A stretch of DNA of 64,000 nt from the NCBI GenBank assembly GCA_025618425.1, contig CM046850.1, positions 26,490,205-26,554,204 of the forward strand, written 5' to 3'. Numbering within the stretch: position 1 is the stretch's first letter; each line of letters begins with the position of its first letter. Source of the DNA: Heliocidaris tuberculata (lineage: Eukaryota > Echinodermata > Echinoidea > Camarodonta > Echinometridae). Below are positions 38,201 through 51,161 of the stretch, in pieces. The notes beneath the pieces are model-generated. The model saw only the letters and a list, made by a program, of their open reading frames with translations. It was not told where the DNA came from and did not search any database. The translations under genes were made by a program, and so were the position numbers.

Positions 38201-41200
38201 AGTAAAGGTAAGATGGTAGTAGAGGTAGGATGGTAGTAAGAGAGAATGGTAGAAGAGGTGGGATGGTAAAAGAGGTAGGATGGTAAAAGAGGTAGGATGG
38301 TAGCAGAGATAGGATGGTAGTTGAGGTAGGATTGTTGTGTTGGGAGGATGGTAGTGGAGGTGGAATGGTAGGAGAGGTAAGATGGTATTAGGAAAGGAAA
38401 GTAGTGAAGTTAGAATGGTAGAAGAGGTAGAATGGTAGTCGAGGTAGGATGGTAGTAGAGGTAGGATGGTAGTAGAGGTAGGGTGGTAGTAAAGGTAGGG
38501 TGGTAGTAGAGCTAGAATGGTAGTAGGAGACGATGGTAGTAAAGGTAGGATCATAGGAGGAAAGAATGGGTGCAGAGGTAGGATGGTAGTAGGAGAGTAT
38601 GGTTATGATGGTAATAGAGGTATAATTGGAGTAGAGATAGTATTGCAGTAGAGGTAGGATGGTAGTAGGAGAGAATGGTAGAAAAGATAGTATGGGAGTG
38701 GAGGTGGAATAGTAAATGTAGGATGCTAGTATGGTAGTAGGAGAGAATGATAGTAATGTACAATGGTAGTAGAGGTGGAATGGTAGTAGAGGTAGGAGAG
38801 TAGTAGGAGAGGATGGTTATGATGGTAGTATAGGAATAATGGGAGTAGAGGTAGTATTGCAGTAGAGGTAGGATAGTAGTAGGAGAGAATGGTAGAAGAG
38901 GTAGCATGGAAGTGGAGGTGGAATAGTAGATGTAGGATGCTAGTAGAAGTAGGATGGTAGTAGGAGAGACTCGTAGTCGAGGTAGGATGGTAGTAGAGAT
39001 AGGATGGTACTAGAGGTAGAATGCTAGCAAAGGTAGGATGGTAGTGTTGGCATGGTTGGTAGGATGGTAGTGGAAGTGGAATGGCAGGAGATGTAAGATG
39101 GTAGTAGAGGTAGGATGGTAGTAGGAGAGAATGGAAGAAGAGGTAGTATGGTAGTGGAGGTGGAAGACTAGATGTGGAAAAGTAGTAGAGGTAGGATGGT
39201 AGTAGATGTAGGATGGTAGTAGGAAAGATGGTAGGAGCGAATGGTCGAAGAGGTATATGGTAGTAGAGGTCGGATGGTGGAGAGTATGGTAGAGGTAGGA
39301 TGGTGCTAGAGGTAGAATGGTAGTAAAGGTAGGATGGTAATAGAGGTAGGATGGTAGTAGAGGAAGGATGGTAGAGGTAGGATGGTAGTAGAGGAAGGAT
39401 GGTGCTAGATGTAGGATGGTAGTAGAGGTAGGATGGTAGTAGAGGTAGGATGGTAGTAGAGGTAGGATGGTAGTAGAGGTAGGATGGTAGTAGAGGTAGG
39501 ATGGTAGTAAGAGAGAATGGTAGAAGAGGTGGGATGGTAGAAGAGGTAGGATGGTAGCAGAGATAGGATGGTAGTTGAGGTAGGATTGTTGTGTTGGGAG
39601 GATGGTAGTGGAGGTGGAATGGTAGGAGAGGTAAGATGGTATTAGGAAAGGAAGGTAGTGAAGTTAGAATGGTAGAAGAGGTAGAATGGTAGTCGAGGTA
39701 GGATGGTAGTCGAGGTAGGATGGTAGTAGAGGGTGGATGGTAGTTGAGGTACGATGGTAGTAGAGGTAGAATGCTAGCAAAGGTAGGATGGTAGTGTTGG
39801 CATGGTTGGTAGGATGGTAGTGGAAGTGGAATGGCAGGAGATGTAAGATGGTAGTAGAGGTAGGATGGTAGTAGGAGAGAATGGAAGAAGAGGTAGTATG
39901 GTAGTGGAGGTGGAAGAGTAGATGTGGAAAAGTAGTAGAGGTAGGATGGTAGTAGATGTAGGATGGTAGTAAAGGTAGGATGGTAATAGAGGTAGGATGG
40001 TGGTAGAGGAAGGATGGTAGTAGAGGAAGGATGGTAGAGGTAGGATGGTAGTAAAGGTAGGATGGTAGTAGGAAAGATGGTAGGAGCGAATGGTAGAAGA
40101 GGTATATGGTAGTAGAGGTCGGATGGTGGAGAGTATAGTAGAGGGAGGATGGTAGTAAAGGTAGGATGGTGCTAGAGGTAGAATGGTAGTAAAGGTAGGA
40201 TGGTGCAAGTGGTAGAATGGTAGTAAAGGTAGGATGGTAGTAGAGTTAGAATGGTAGTAGAGGTAGGATGCTAGTAGAGGTCGGATGGTGGAGAGTATAG
40301 TAGAGGGAGGATGGTGGTAGAGGTAGGATGGTAGTAGAGGAAGGATGGTAGAGGTAGGATGGTAGTAGATGTAGGATGGTAGTAGAGGTAGGATGGTAGT
40401 AGAGGTAGAATGGTAGTAGAGGTAGGATGGTAGCAGAGGTAGGATGGTAGCAGAGGTAGGATGGTAGTAGAGGTAGGATGGTAGTAGAGGTAGGATGGTA
40501 GTAGAGGTAAGTTGGTAGTAAGAGAGAATGGTAGAAGAGGTGGGATGGTAGAAGAGGTAGGATGGTAGCAGAGATAGGATGGTAGTTGAGGTAGGATTGT
40601 TGTGTTGGGAGGATGGTAGTGGAGGTGGAATGGTAGGAGATGTAAGATGGTATTAGGAAAGGAAGGTAGTGAAGTTAGAATGGTAGAAGAGGTAGAATGG
40701 TAGTCGAGGTAGGATGGTAGTAGAGGTAGTAGAGGTAGGATGGTAATAAAGGTAGGATGGTAGTAGAGCTAGAATGGTAGTAGGAGAGGATGGTAGTAAA
40801 GGTAGGATCATAGGAGGAAAGAATGGGTGCAGAGGTAGGATGGTAGTAGGAGAGTATGGTTATTATGGTAATAGAGGTATACTTGGAGTAGAGATAGTAT
40901 TGCAGTAGAGGTAGGATGGTAGTAGGAGAGAATGGTAGAAGTGTAAGTATGGGAGTGTGGAGGTGGAATAGTAAATGTAGGTTGCTAGTATGGTAGTAGG
41001 AGAGAATGATAGTAATGTACAATGGTAGTAGAGGTGGAATGGTAGTAGAGGTAGGAGAGTAGTAGGAGAGGATGGTTATGATGGTAGTAATAGGAATAAT
41101 GTAGGAGTAGAGGTAGTATTGCAGTAGGGGTAGGATAGTAGTAGGAGTGAATAGAGAAAGATAGCATGGACGTGGAGGTGGAATAGTAGATGTAGGAAGC

Positions 41201-42545
41201 TAGTAGAAGTAGGATGGTAGTAGGAGAGACTCGTAGTCGAGGTAGGATGGTAGTAGAGATAGGATGGTAGTAGATATAGGATAGTACCAGAGGTAGGATG
41301 GTACTAGAGGTAGAATGCTAGCAAAGGTAGGATGGTAGTGTTGGCATGGTTTGTAGGATGGTAGTGGAAGTGGAATGGCAGGAGATGTAAGATGGTAGTA
41401 GAGGTAGGATGGTAGTAGGAGAGAATGGTAGAAGAGGTAGTATGGTAGTGGAGGTGTAAGAGTAGATGTGGAAAAGTAGTAGAGGTAGGATGGTAGTAGA
41501 GGTAGGATGGTAGTAGAGGTAGGATGGTAGTAGAGGTAGGATGGTAGCAGAGATAGGATGGTAGTTGAGGTAGGATTGTTGTGTTGGGAGGATGGTAGTG
41601 GAGGTGGAATGGCAGGAGATGTAAGATGGTATTAGGAAAGGAAGGTAGTGAAGTTAGAATGGTAGAAGAGGTAGAATGGTAGTCGAGGTAGGATGGTAGT
41701 CGATGTAGGATGGTAGTACAGGGTGGATGGTAGTAGAGGTAGTAGAGGTAGGATAGTAGTAGGAGAGGATGGTAGTAAAGGTAGGATCATAGAGGTAGGA
41801 TTGTAGTGTTGGTAGGATGGTAGTGGGTGGATGGATGGATGGTAGTACACGTAGAATGGTAGTAGAGGTAGGATGGTAGCAGAGAATGGTACAAGAGGTA
41901 GTATGGTAGTGGAGGCGGAATAGTAGAACATGTAGGATGGTAGTAGAGGTAGGGTGGTAGTAGAGGTAGGATGGTAGCAGAGAATTGTAGTAGAGGTACG
42001 ATGGTAGTAGAGGTGGAATAGTAGATGTATGATGATAGTAGGGATAGGATGGTAGAGAAGGTAGGATATTAGTAGAGATATGATTATGGTAGAGGTAGGA
42101 TGGTACCAGAGGTAGAATGGTAGCAAAGGCAGGATGGTAGTAGAGGTAGGATTGTAGTGTTGGTAGGATGGTAGTACACGTAGAATGGTAGTAGAGGTAG
42201 GATGGTAGTAGAGGTAGGATGGTAGTAGAGGTAGGATGGTAGCAGAGAATGGTACAAGAGGTAGTATGATAGTGGAGGCGGAATAGTAGAACATGTAGGA
42301 TGGTAGTAGAGGTAGGATGGTAGTAGAGGAAGGATGACAGTAGAGTAAGGATGGTAGTAGGAGAGAATTTCAGTGGATATGAATGGTAGTGGATGTAGGA
42401 GGTTAGTAGAGGTATGGTGGTAGTAGAGGTAGAATGGTAGGAGAGGAAGGCTGTAGGAGACGAAGGTTGTAGGAGAGAACGGTAGTGGAAGTAGATGATA
42501 GTAGAGGCTGAATTGTATTAGGAGAGATTGGTACTGGATCAATAG
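35265..42545. repeat. 7.3 kb minisatellite, 17 bp unit, with higher-order repeats
   Basis: The consensus unit is gaggtaggatggtagta, with frequent variants. Landmark variants recur together: gaggaaagaatgggtgcag near 36727, 38547 and 40812; tgttgtgttgggagg near 37506, 38332, 39586, 40597 and 41577; gtgttggcatgg near 37251, 39046, 39795 and 41338. This shows duplicated blocks of about 0.8-2.3 kb. The plus strand is G-rich and almost free of C. The long minus-strand frames arise because three 17-base units make 17 codons with no stop. They have no signal of coding selection and I do not annotate them as genes. Confidence 0.97.
35461..35775. repeat. Homogenised sub-array of the minisatellite
   Basis: About 18 consecutive units of gaggtaggatggtaggc with only one or two substitutions, against the heterogeneous units around them. 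It is a recent local expansion. Confidence 0.9.
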
Positions 42546-45500
42546 TTATTAGCAGAATTTAAATGGTAGTAGAGTGAAAATGCAGGATAAAAAAGGAAGC
42601 AAAAGAAAAAGCGCGCTCCCAATAAATAATCATGGAAAAATGGAAAACACTTGAATTTCTTTGGAGAAGATCATTTTAATGAAAATATATCGGAGATAAC
42701 AGCCATTTCACAATTCGTTATCCACATTATTTTGCAATATTTTTAACATCCGTACAGTACAATGGGTAGTATAACAAGTACGCATGTTTCATCAAGAATT
42801 CAGTGTACATATGTATTCGTTGTTACTTATCAATTTTATTTTTTAGTTATATCAATTATCTAATAATAACAGACTTTTATTATAATTATTACAATGAGTA
42901 ACAAAGTAACATTTAACATTATATTTCATTTGTTTACATTTTCACTTGATTTAAAGGCTAAGTTTAAAGCAAATCTCAGTGTATATCAGAGTGCATCGAT
43001 ATGCTTCATTATATTGCAAGTATTAATATTGCACTGAGATATGAAAAATGCTATTCTACATGCAGGGGCACTGATCTTTGGAGCAAGAGAATGGGGGAAG
43101 GGGGAGAGCAGTAGCCCCGTCAATGATTTCAGGATCAATTGTCTGACATGGACAGTAATATTCGAATTAATGTGTTGCCCCCCCCCATATTGAAGATGGA
43201 TCGACGCCCCTACCCACAATGACATAATTTTCGATGTCACAAAAACATTTGTCTACGTTTGATATCAAACAACTGCACTTCATACGGGTATTACACAACA
43301 CATAATGTGCAGTTACCATAGTTACAGGTGGCAAGTGTAGGAGTGTAGTATACCTGGATAAATGACTGCACTATTCCATAATAGTACAGACCAGAATGAC
43401 TACTGGACAGAATGAATATCATCCCAATGCCCAAAAAATCTTTTGACAGGATGTGAGACTGGGAGGGAGAAGAGGGTTTTAAATATTGATCAATTCTAGA
43501 AGGGGGTATAGGGGTGGGGTAATGTTGCCCCTCCATATTTAGATGAATCTGGTAAATTTGGGATGAGGTACTTAATTGCCCCTCCCCCCAATAGTACACT
43601 TTCAATAATGAGAGGAGCAGCACTGCGTAAAGGTGCCTCGTGGCTCCTCCCACACAGTTGTGTAAATAGATCGGTATACAAGGGAGGGGCCCAATATTGA
43701 AGATGAAGTACTGTCGTGCCTCCTCCCCTTGTAGATTACATTAGATAACGGGAGGAGCAATTGATTGTTACTCCTCCTTATCTGTTATGCATATAAATTA
43801 CGATACAGGGGAGGGAGACAGTTTGATGCATGTTATTGAAGATCAGCCCTCTTGGCTTTGTACTCCATTGGATCAGGGTGGGGTATTCCCTATCCCTGTC
43901 CTCCTCTAATCCCTTATGTCGAGCTTAACTGGGAGGGGCCTGTGTCTTCGCTTAGCGAGTCCCCGTCCTACCCCCCCCCCCCCTTCAATGTATTTTTGGT
44001 GGAAGAGTTAAAAAAAGTGACATATTTTGTGAAAATTATATTTCCTTCATTCTCCCCATGCTCACATCAATCAATGTCATTGCATGAGTAAATCAGTAAA
44101 TATGCAAATGCAAATTGACAGGTGGAAGTTTCTGAAAAATGACCAAACGCCATAGCCACGTGGGTTAAGGCACTTGTTGAGTTCCAAAAACAAGTTCCAG
44201 TGTACCTAACTTGCCACCTGTAGTAAAAAGGTAAAAAGAAAAAAAAATAAAGTGCAGGTATTTCAATGCTAAACCATCCACTGTATGACCACAATATGGA
44301 TATCTCGATCCTACAACCAAGCAGGCAGAGGAACAGACTATGTCCCCTGGTTGCACCCAGCTGGTATGATCAAGAAAAGTTATGTATCTTCATAATTATC
44401 ATGTACAAATCATCGGCCTGGTCAAGTTGAAAAGGGAGAGGGGATGCAAGAACAATATACAAACACATAAGACTAACAGAGGAAACAATCGATTATGAAT
44501 TCCTCCTTTCCCCTCTCCCACATATGTTCTGTTTAAGTCTTGATATAATACAACCTAACATGTTGTATTGTAGAAAAATATCTACTAATACAACTATGTT
44601 GTAATGGGAGAAAAATGTCTACAAAACTAACCGCGTTTCCATAAATATACAGTGGATGGCACTATACCAGTCATTCATTCTTTTAACCATTTCATTTAAC
44701 AAATATATGTAAGGGTTTTCCCTCTATGTAAAAACCTCTTGTAAAAAAAAACCATACCATTTGATGACCAGTATTTTACACGGCCATTAAAACACTTGGT
44801 GTAAAAAATCTTTTAAAAATTAACATGTTGAAGGCCTGACTATTTAGTCAGCATTATTAGCATTCATGCCATTTACATGACAAATATCAATGCTGTTTAA
44901 TAAAATATAAAACAATATAATACATGAACAGGCCAAGTGCATCTTGCCTGTTGTGTAAAAAGTGAGTGAAGCAGACTAATGTTTTCACTGCAAAGGAAAA
45001 GAATATGGTATGGTTAAAAGAATGAATGCAATTTAACGGTATAGCTACACTTGTGACAGTTCCTAACTCACCAGTGGTACACGTACACGCTTACTTACGT
45101 ACACCCATGTATATGGTATGTACATCCAAGCAAGCTACCAAACAAACTCCGAGAGGCCTAATAAAAGCTTCTCTCCTCATCAGGAGAATAATGAGGATCT
45201 CAGAGAAAACTATATCAGAGTATGAGCTTTACCAACAAATCTATAATTTATATTAATATTAGTAATATCTTGAAACATGTTATATTGACTTATTAGAAGT
45301 GCCCTTGTTAAAAATAAAGGTATTTGCAATCATCCTTTGAAAGATGTGTGGATTGCCTTGCAATCATTGCATAATAACAGTATTTCACAGTTTAACAAGA
45401 AAGAATTCATCCATTTCAATTTATGATAGCAAGTACAGTATGATAACAAAGTATGGTGATATGACACAGATCATAATATCAATACAATATCAATGGAATT

Positions 45501-45766
45501 AAGGCAGTCATTGGTAATTTTTGTACAAAAAATACATTCACGACAAATGAAAATTTAATAAATGATGTCTTTTGACAACATAATAGGTTAACATTATTTG
45601 CTACAGACTAGCCTTGGGATATCAGACTTGCAATATTCATTTTGACCTTCTCATTATTAATGAGAGGTATTTCATTTCTTCAGCAACGCAAGAAGTTGAA
45701 GCATGACATAATGTTACACAATTTGATTTAATTTAGTTTTTAGCTATTGAGTAACTAGATTAACAC
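42546..45766. other. AT-rich intergenic DNA, no gene seen
   Basis: From 43060 to 43990 there are scattered C-rich and G-rich tracts (cctcccc, ggaggagc). The rest is AT-rich. A box-A-like phrase at about 44150-44172 (tagccacgtgggttaaggc) hints at a SINE remnant, but no box B follows at the right distance. No reading frame has coding character. Confidence 0.5.
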
Positions 45767-45895
45767 TTCCACGTCTGGAAATGAAAACATAAGTTACTGA
45801 TGCAAAAGGGTTTACTCACCCACGTCTGGGTTCATAGACCCTATTTGCATGTCCACGATAAGTTTACATATGCACGTCTGCATATGGAAACTTAT
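45767..45895. repeat. Three hairpins with the same ACGTCT loop and different stems
   Basis: Loops lie at 45771-45776, 45822-45827 and 45874-45879, spaced 51 and 52 bases. Stems: TTCC/GGAA; ACCC/GGGT enclosed by GGGT/ACCC and ATGCAAA/TTTGCAT (45800-45850); and CATATGC/GCATATG enclosed by ATAAGTTT/AAACTTAT (45858-45895). The loop is constant and the stems differ but still pair. The function is unknown. Confidence 0.85.
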
Positions 45896-47132
45896 TTGCT
45901 GAAACAAAGAAAGGCATTATGAAATCATTGTCTTTATGTGCATTTCATACAAAGTTATCGATCATGCACAATTCCTTATTCACAGGCAGATGCTAATGAG
46001 CCACTAATGACTGAGAATAAATTCCATCTTGGGCCCAGAGACGGAAAGTAATCTCAGACTGGCCAATATTTTTCTCTACAATTCATCAATCTGGCATATC
46101 TCTTAATAAACATTGCAAGTGTGATGCATGACAAACGTAACAAATTTTGTTAAGTTCACTGTTATAATTTTATTACACATTTCAAGTCAAAGTTTAAGAT
46201 TATCATTTGTTATTCAAAAGGATAGTATAAATTGTTTTCTTTCGAAGCCCTAAGGGCTAAGGCGGATTTAAAGTAAAATTTACAAGGTAAATATATGGAA
46301 ATAATATTCATAGCAAGTAACAAATAACATCAATAATAGTAACGAGGTCATTATAATGAAGAGGCGAGAAGTGAATAAAGACTTAAATCATACACGAGAT
46401 TGAGGGGATAGAAGAGGTAAGCAACATAATTATGGCATAAGACTACAAACTTTCTATCCCCAAGGTAAACATGTACATTATATTAGGTAAATTTCACATC
46501 AAAAACTGGAATATCTAACCATTTCCACAATTATGTAGTTACGTGTATATACTAAAGTATATCTTTGTAACGCATAATATTCTGGCAGGAATTGTCCTTT
46601 GATATTTTGTTCATGATTGATTCAACATGGTCAAAGTGTAGTGAAGACAAAATAACACTTCAACTAGGAATGACTGATACCATACAGCTTTTGACTATTG
46701 AAAGTGCAATGAGCTTCAAATGTTTTCAGGTTGGAGTAACATTGGATTTACTGAAATTTATGCATCACTGATATTAAATTTACTCGAAAATAAAACTATA
46801 CTAAATCTTGAAGAAAAAAATATGAACCACAGAGATGGACATATACAAAGAAAGTGAAATTTAATCATGAAGTTGAGCTTATTCTCGCAGCGCCATTACA
46901 TAATTAATATTATTACACAGTGTAATGAAGACATATGGGGAGGGTTTTTTGCTGTGAATCTGAGTGTAGTATACGGTATATAAATAGGAGGTCAAGTCCA
47001 ATGAATGTCCCATACGTTACCAAGCATTATGGAATTGTCTTATAATTTTGAACATAAATTCATATAAAATAAAATTTGATATTTTGTCTGATCCAAGCTA
47101 TAGGAAGGCTATCAGCTGGAAACAGTCAACTG
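45896..47132. other. AT-rich intergenic DNA, nothing recognised
   Basis: No frame, repeat or RNA structure that I can support. Confidence 0.5.
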
Positions 47133-47270
47133 TGGGGCGTTTCATCAAGTGTCTTGTCAGTGATTTCTACTGACAAATTTGCTCTCAGCCAATCAGATGC
47201 AAGGATTTCAGTAGCTTATAACAGTTATTGCAACTTGTCATTGATGACAAGTTTTATGAAAACAGGGCCC
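47133..47270. mobile_element. Diverged MITE of the gggccc type
   Basis: The left end (gggcgtttcatcaagtgtct) and right end (gacaagttttatgaaaacag) are imperfect inverted repeats. It lies 68 bases before a second member. Confidence 0.5.
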
Positions 47271-47338
47271 AAATATACTTAAAATTTTAGATGTGGTCGG
47301 TAACGTATGGGACAAAATAACTTGGGACTTGCCCAGCT

Positions 47339-47485
47339 GGGGCCCGTTGCACAAAACTTGCGTTTGATCGCAACTCCTAAAAATCAAACGCAAGTCCTTA
47401 ATGCGCACTTCTGATTGGCTGAAAATAAAGTTGCGTTTGATTTTCCTGAGTTGCGTTCAAACGCAAGTATTGTGCAACGGGCCCC
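47339..47485. mobile_element. 147 bp MITE of the gggccc type
   Basis: Perfect 16 bp inverted ends (ggggcccgttgcacaa and complement), with further inner self-complementarity (cttgcgtttga / tcaaacgcaag). Same end type as 27487-27623. Confidence 0.85.
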
Positions 47486-49369
47486 TGGAAAATCTAGCAA
47501 TGAATATATTTACCCATTGCTTACGGGAACCAGGTTGTCCCTGTATTAAGCCCATGGGAATTAGAGAATCCAGTAGTCAGCGCGTTAAATTTAGTATGGG
47601 TAGGTGAATAGCTCTTGCTGTGAATCTGATCGAAAGTATTTAAAGCAATTCTAGATTCGAAAGTCTTGATAAGAAGATAGGGGGGGGGGGGATAAAACGA
47701 AATATGGAAATTATGATTTCAGTCATTTCATAACAATATAGAGGGGGATAATTCTTGATTTGAATCTCATATATACTGTACAAATTATAAATAGAAAACA
47801 AGAGGGAACTAATGATTTTAATAATTTCATACTTATAAAGAGTAAGGAGATGGGGATAATTCTTGCTTTGAAGTTATTGATAAACAGTAATCAAAAAGGC
47901 AAATATGGGTTTGGAAAGTGACAATGGTAATAAAGAGTAAAGAAATATTAGAATGATAAATTCCTTTGTGCACCAGACATACAGTATTCCAACTACGAAT
48001 CTGAAAAGAGATCATGATTTCAATTTCATTACCATACATAAACACGATAAAGATAAACAGGTCATTTTGATTCTAATATACTGTATTTAAATAAGCAATT
48101 CTAAATTTAATAAAGAGAAGAGGAGAAAGAATGGGAATAATTGCTTCGAATCTTATAAACCGTATTCAAACAGACAGATCTGAATCAGATGAGTTATAAT
48201 CACACAGAGTGGATAATTCTTGTTTGGAATCTGTCATACAGGATATTCAAACAGGCAAATCTAAATGTAAGAAGTCATAATTATCAGCAGTAACAGGATA
48301 ATGGGAAAAAACTCCTGATTTTAATCTGATACAAAGTATTCAGACGAGTAAACCTATATTGAGAATAGTATAATCATGAAGAATAATAAGGGGAGGTAAA
48401 GAGAATTCTTGTTTTGCATCTGATGAGCAGTATTGAAACGAGCAAATCTAATCTTGATCAATTAGTCATTTAGAGAAAGAGAAATAGGGGAAACTTTTCT
48501 TTTCAATCTGATATACAGTATTCAAGAAGGGAGATATCTATATTTCATCAATTATATGAATTGCAGTCTTAATCAAGAAAATCTGTATATGATTGTAACG
48601 GGAAAGACGAGTCTTTGCAGTTAATATGCTATACAGTATTCAGCTAATCATGATTAGAAAAGTCTTTTAATATAAATAATAGTGGAGAGAGAGAGAGAGA
48701 GAGAGAAAGAATTCTTTCTGTGAATCGAATGTACATTATTCAAATGAGGGAATTATATTTGCTGATAATTTTGTTTGAGTATTCAAATAGGCAAATATTG
48801 ACCTTAATAAGTCATGATTGTAAAGAGTGACAGATATACGGAGGTAATATGTTTACTTAAATCTGATATACTGTATATTCAAACAAGCCAATCTAGTTCT
48901 AATAAGGAACATATAACTACTAATTCGGAAAGATAATGGAAATAATTGTTTTAAATCTATATACAACAGTATTTTAAAGAAGCAAATATATGTTTGAAAA
49001 AAATCAACAATGCATTCAGAGAAAACGAAATAGAATTTCTTTTTGATAATCATGCATGATTAGTTATTATGAAGAATAAATTCTTGCTCCAACCCAACCG
49101 TATTCAAACAAGAAAAATCTATACGTGATAGAAAGAAAGGTGTAAATAAAGAAAATATCATTCTTGCTGTGCATCTGATATCAGCATTTACAAAAACAAA
49201 TCAAATATGAGAATATAGAAAATAAAGAGAGCTAGATTGAGATATAGATAGAGATAGAAAGTGAACTCCTGCAAGCAAACAAGTCTATAAGTACCTAACA
49301 TGTAGTAATTAAGAAGAAAAAAGAGATGGGGGGGGGGGGGGGGGAGAAGAGCAAAAGTCCAGTATTTTG

Positions 49370-50620
49370 GCCAAGTGAGTTAGACCCAGCATGACTGTTC
49401 TTCCTTATGTGTCAAAGAGAGGGCCAAAATCTACCCCATATAAGTGATGTTTCCAAATGAACAAATTATGGTATGAAATCATGCAATAAGCTACATGCAC
49501 ACGAATACACCGTCACAAAGGCGAAACTTTTTGTGGACGGGTTTGAAAATAGTGATTAAATCCTGGTGAAAAACATATGGTAAATAAAAAAAAAAGTAGA
49601 TGAAATATATAAGCAGAGGATAAAGAATACATAAGTTCCAGTGGGGATGTCGTATACTTCATGGATGGTTTAAAGTAAAACGTAAGATATGATTAAAATC
49701 CATCCGGGTGATGAAAATTTACTCTACAAACAATGGTAACCGTATTTGTGTGCTGAAATAGGGAATATGATATCAGAGAACGTTATTGGTTTGAAAACAG
49801 CCATTAGCAGATGCATCCGTAGTGACTGTTGTGTTAAAAAAAGGTTACATTGTGTTTGCCATTTTTAATCTCTCATTTTAACTCCAGATAATGTTTCTGA
49901 ACAAAATATAGGCTTTTACTCCTAATTTAGAGGATAATTACTCTAATCATTGCAGTATATAAAATATCTGCCTACGGAACAAACATGCTAAGTATGTGAT
50001 TGGAAGAAGGGACCGATTCCAGCTCTTATTAAAGGGGGTACCCAATGCTGAAACAATGTTAGTTCATTTGAAAGATCATGATTTTATTAGCAGAAAATCA
50101 TCTGCCTCAAGTTTTTTAAAAATTCGTGTTGCCAGAAAAATCCCCGAAATATGGTAAGACTTCAGGATATTTTGGCCCCTTAGCTGTGTCCCAATTTCAG
50201 CTAGGTAACCACAATGACGTCAAAGTGGTTACCCAGGTTCGCGTATTGCAGATGTGTTGCGCGCTAGACTGTACAAAATGCATTACACCTTGCGCGCATT
50301 TTGCTATAATTGCGCGACAAGGTAACCACTTTGACGTCATTGTGGTTACCTAGCTGAAATTGGGACACAGCTGAGGGGCCAAAATATCCTGAAATCTTAC
50401 CTTATTTCGGGGATTTTCTGGCAACACGAATTTTAATTTTTTTTTAAGGCAGATGATTTTCTTCTAATAAAATCATGATCTTCTAAATGAACTAACATTG
50501 TTTCAGCATTGGGTACCCCCTTTAAGCCCTTTACTATTGCCATGGTAACACATATCATTCTACATGTACTAAACAATGTATGCTCATGTATTAAAGGGCG
50601 ATTCCGTGTCCCGTAAAACA
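49370..50620. repeat. Left member of a diverged inverted pair
   Basis: Apart from the TTAA element inside it, this matches 57660-58470 read in reverse: gtgtgctgaaatagggaa, aacgttattggtttgaaaac and atatctgcctac recur in order. The flanking satellite keeps one orientation on both sides, so only this segment is inverted. Confidence 0.75.
50029..50525. mobile_element. TTAA-flanked foldback element with ~200 bp inverted ends
   Basis: TTAA at 50029-50032 and 50522-50525 brackets agggggtacccaatgctg ... and its complement. Nearly the whole element folds back on itself; ggtaaccac...tgacgtca is part of the stem. The inverted partner locus at 57775-57785 has an uninterrupted TTAA, which is the empty site. 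piggyBac-like by target site only; no transposase. Confidence 0.85.
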
Positions 50621-50863
50621 TACATGTAAGCCTCCCCCCCCCCACCCCCACTTCTCTCAAAAAAACAACAAAAAATCACCCAAAATGAAGAATCTCCTGC
50701 CACGACCATTGAATAGTGTTTCTGTCTGGTATAAATTACCACTGGTTGAGGTCATATCGAGAGATTTTTCATTTATGGATGTAAAATATATGGATAAATA
50801 CCATGTGTCGTATGGGACACATTGCACAAAATCGCTCTAAAGGTTCCCTCAAAAGGAAAACAT

Positions 50864-51161
50864 CCGGGGGGGGGGGGGGTCATAAAGCTGTTCGACTTGA
50901 ATATGAAGTGCCAGATAGGATGCCCTATCCTAACAAAAGTGTGACTGTATTTCCAATAACCTCAATTAAATTATGGCAAAAAATATACTTTGCATTAAAA
51001 ATGTTTGTTATGATAAGAACATTAATCTACATCTGTACAGTTCAACTTTAGTTGATGCAGTTAAAAAAGATTGAGTATCCCATTTGGCTTGTCATATCTA
51101 AGTCATTCCTAAAGTCATGCGCTACTTTACGAACAGCTTTATGACCACCCCCCCCCCCCGG
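50864..51161. mobile_element. ~300 bp MITE with G-run inverted ends
   Basis: The left end is ccggggg...gtcataaagctgttcg and the right end is its complement cgaacagctttatgac...ccccgg. The interior is AT-rich. Confidence 0.65.

Noticed and set aside
36379..42542. Long minus-strand frames (up to ~230 codons) rich in Leu, Tyr, Pro, Ser and Thr
   Set aside because: They exist only because the 17 bp unit has no stop in any frame on that strand. They switch frames between neighbouring units and show no start, splice or domain signal.
44140..44360. A SINE with a tRNA-like head
   Set aside because: A box-A-like phrase is present, but the only box-B-like phrase lies on the other strand and too far away.
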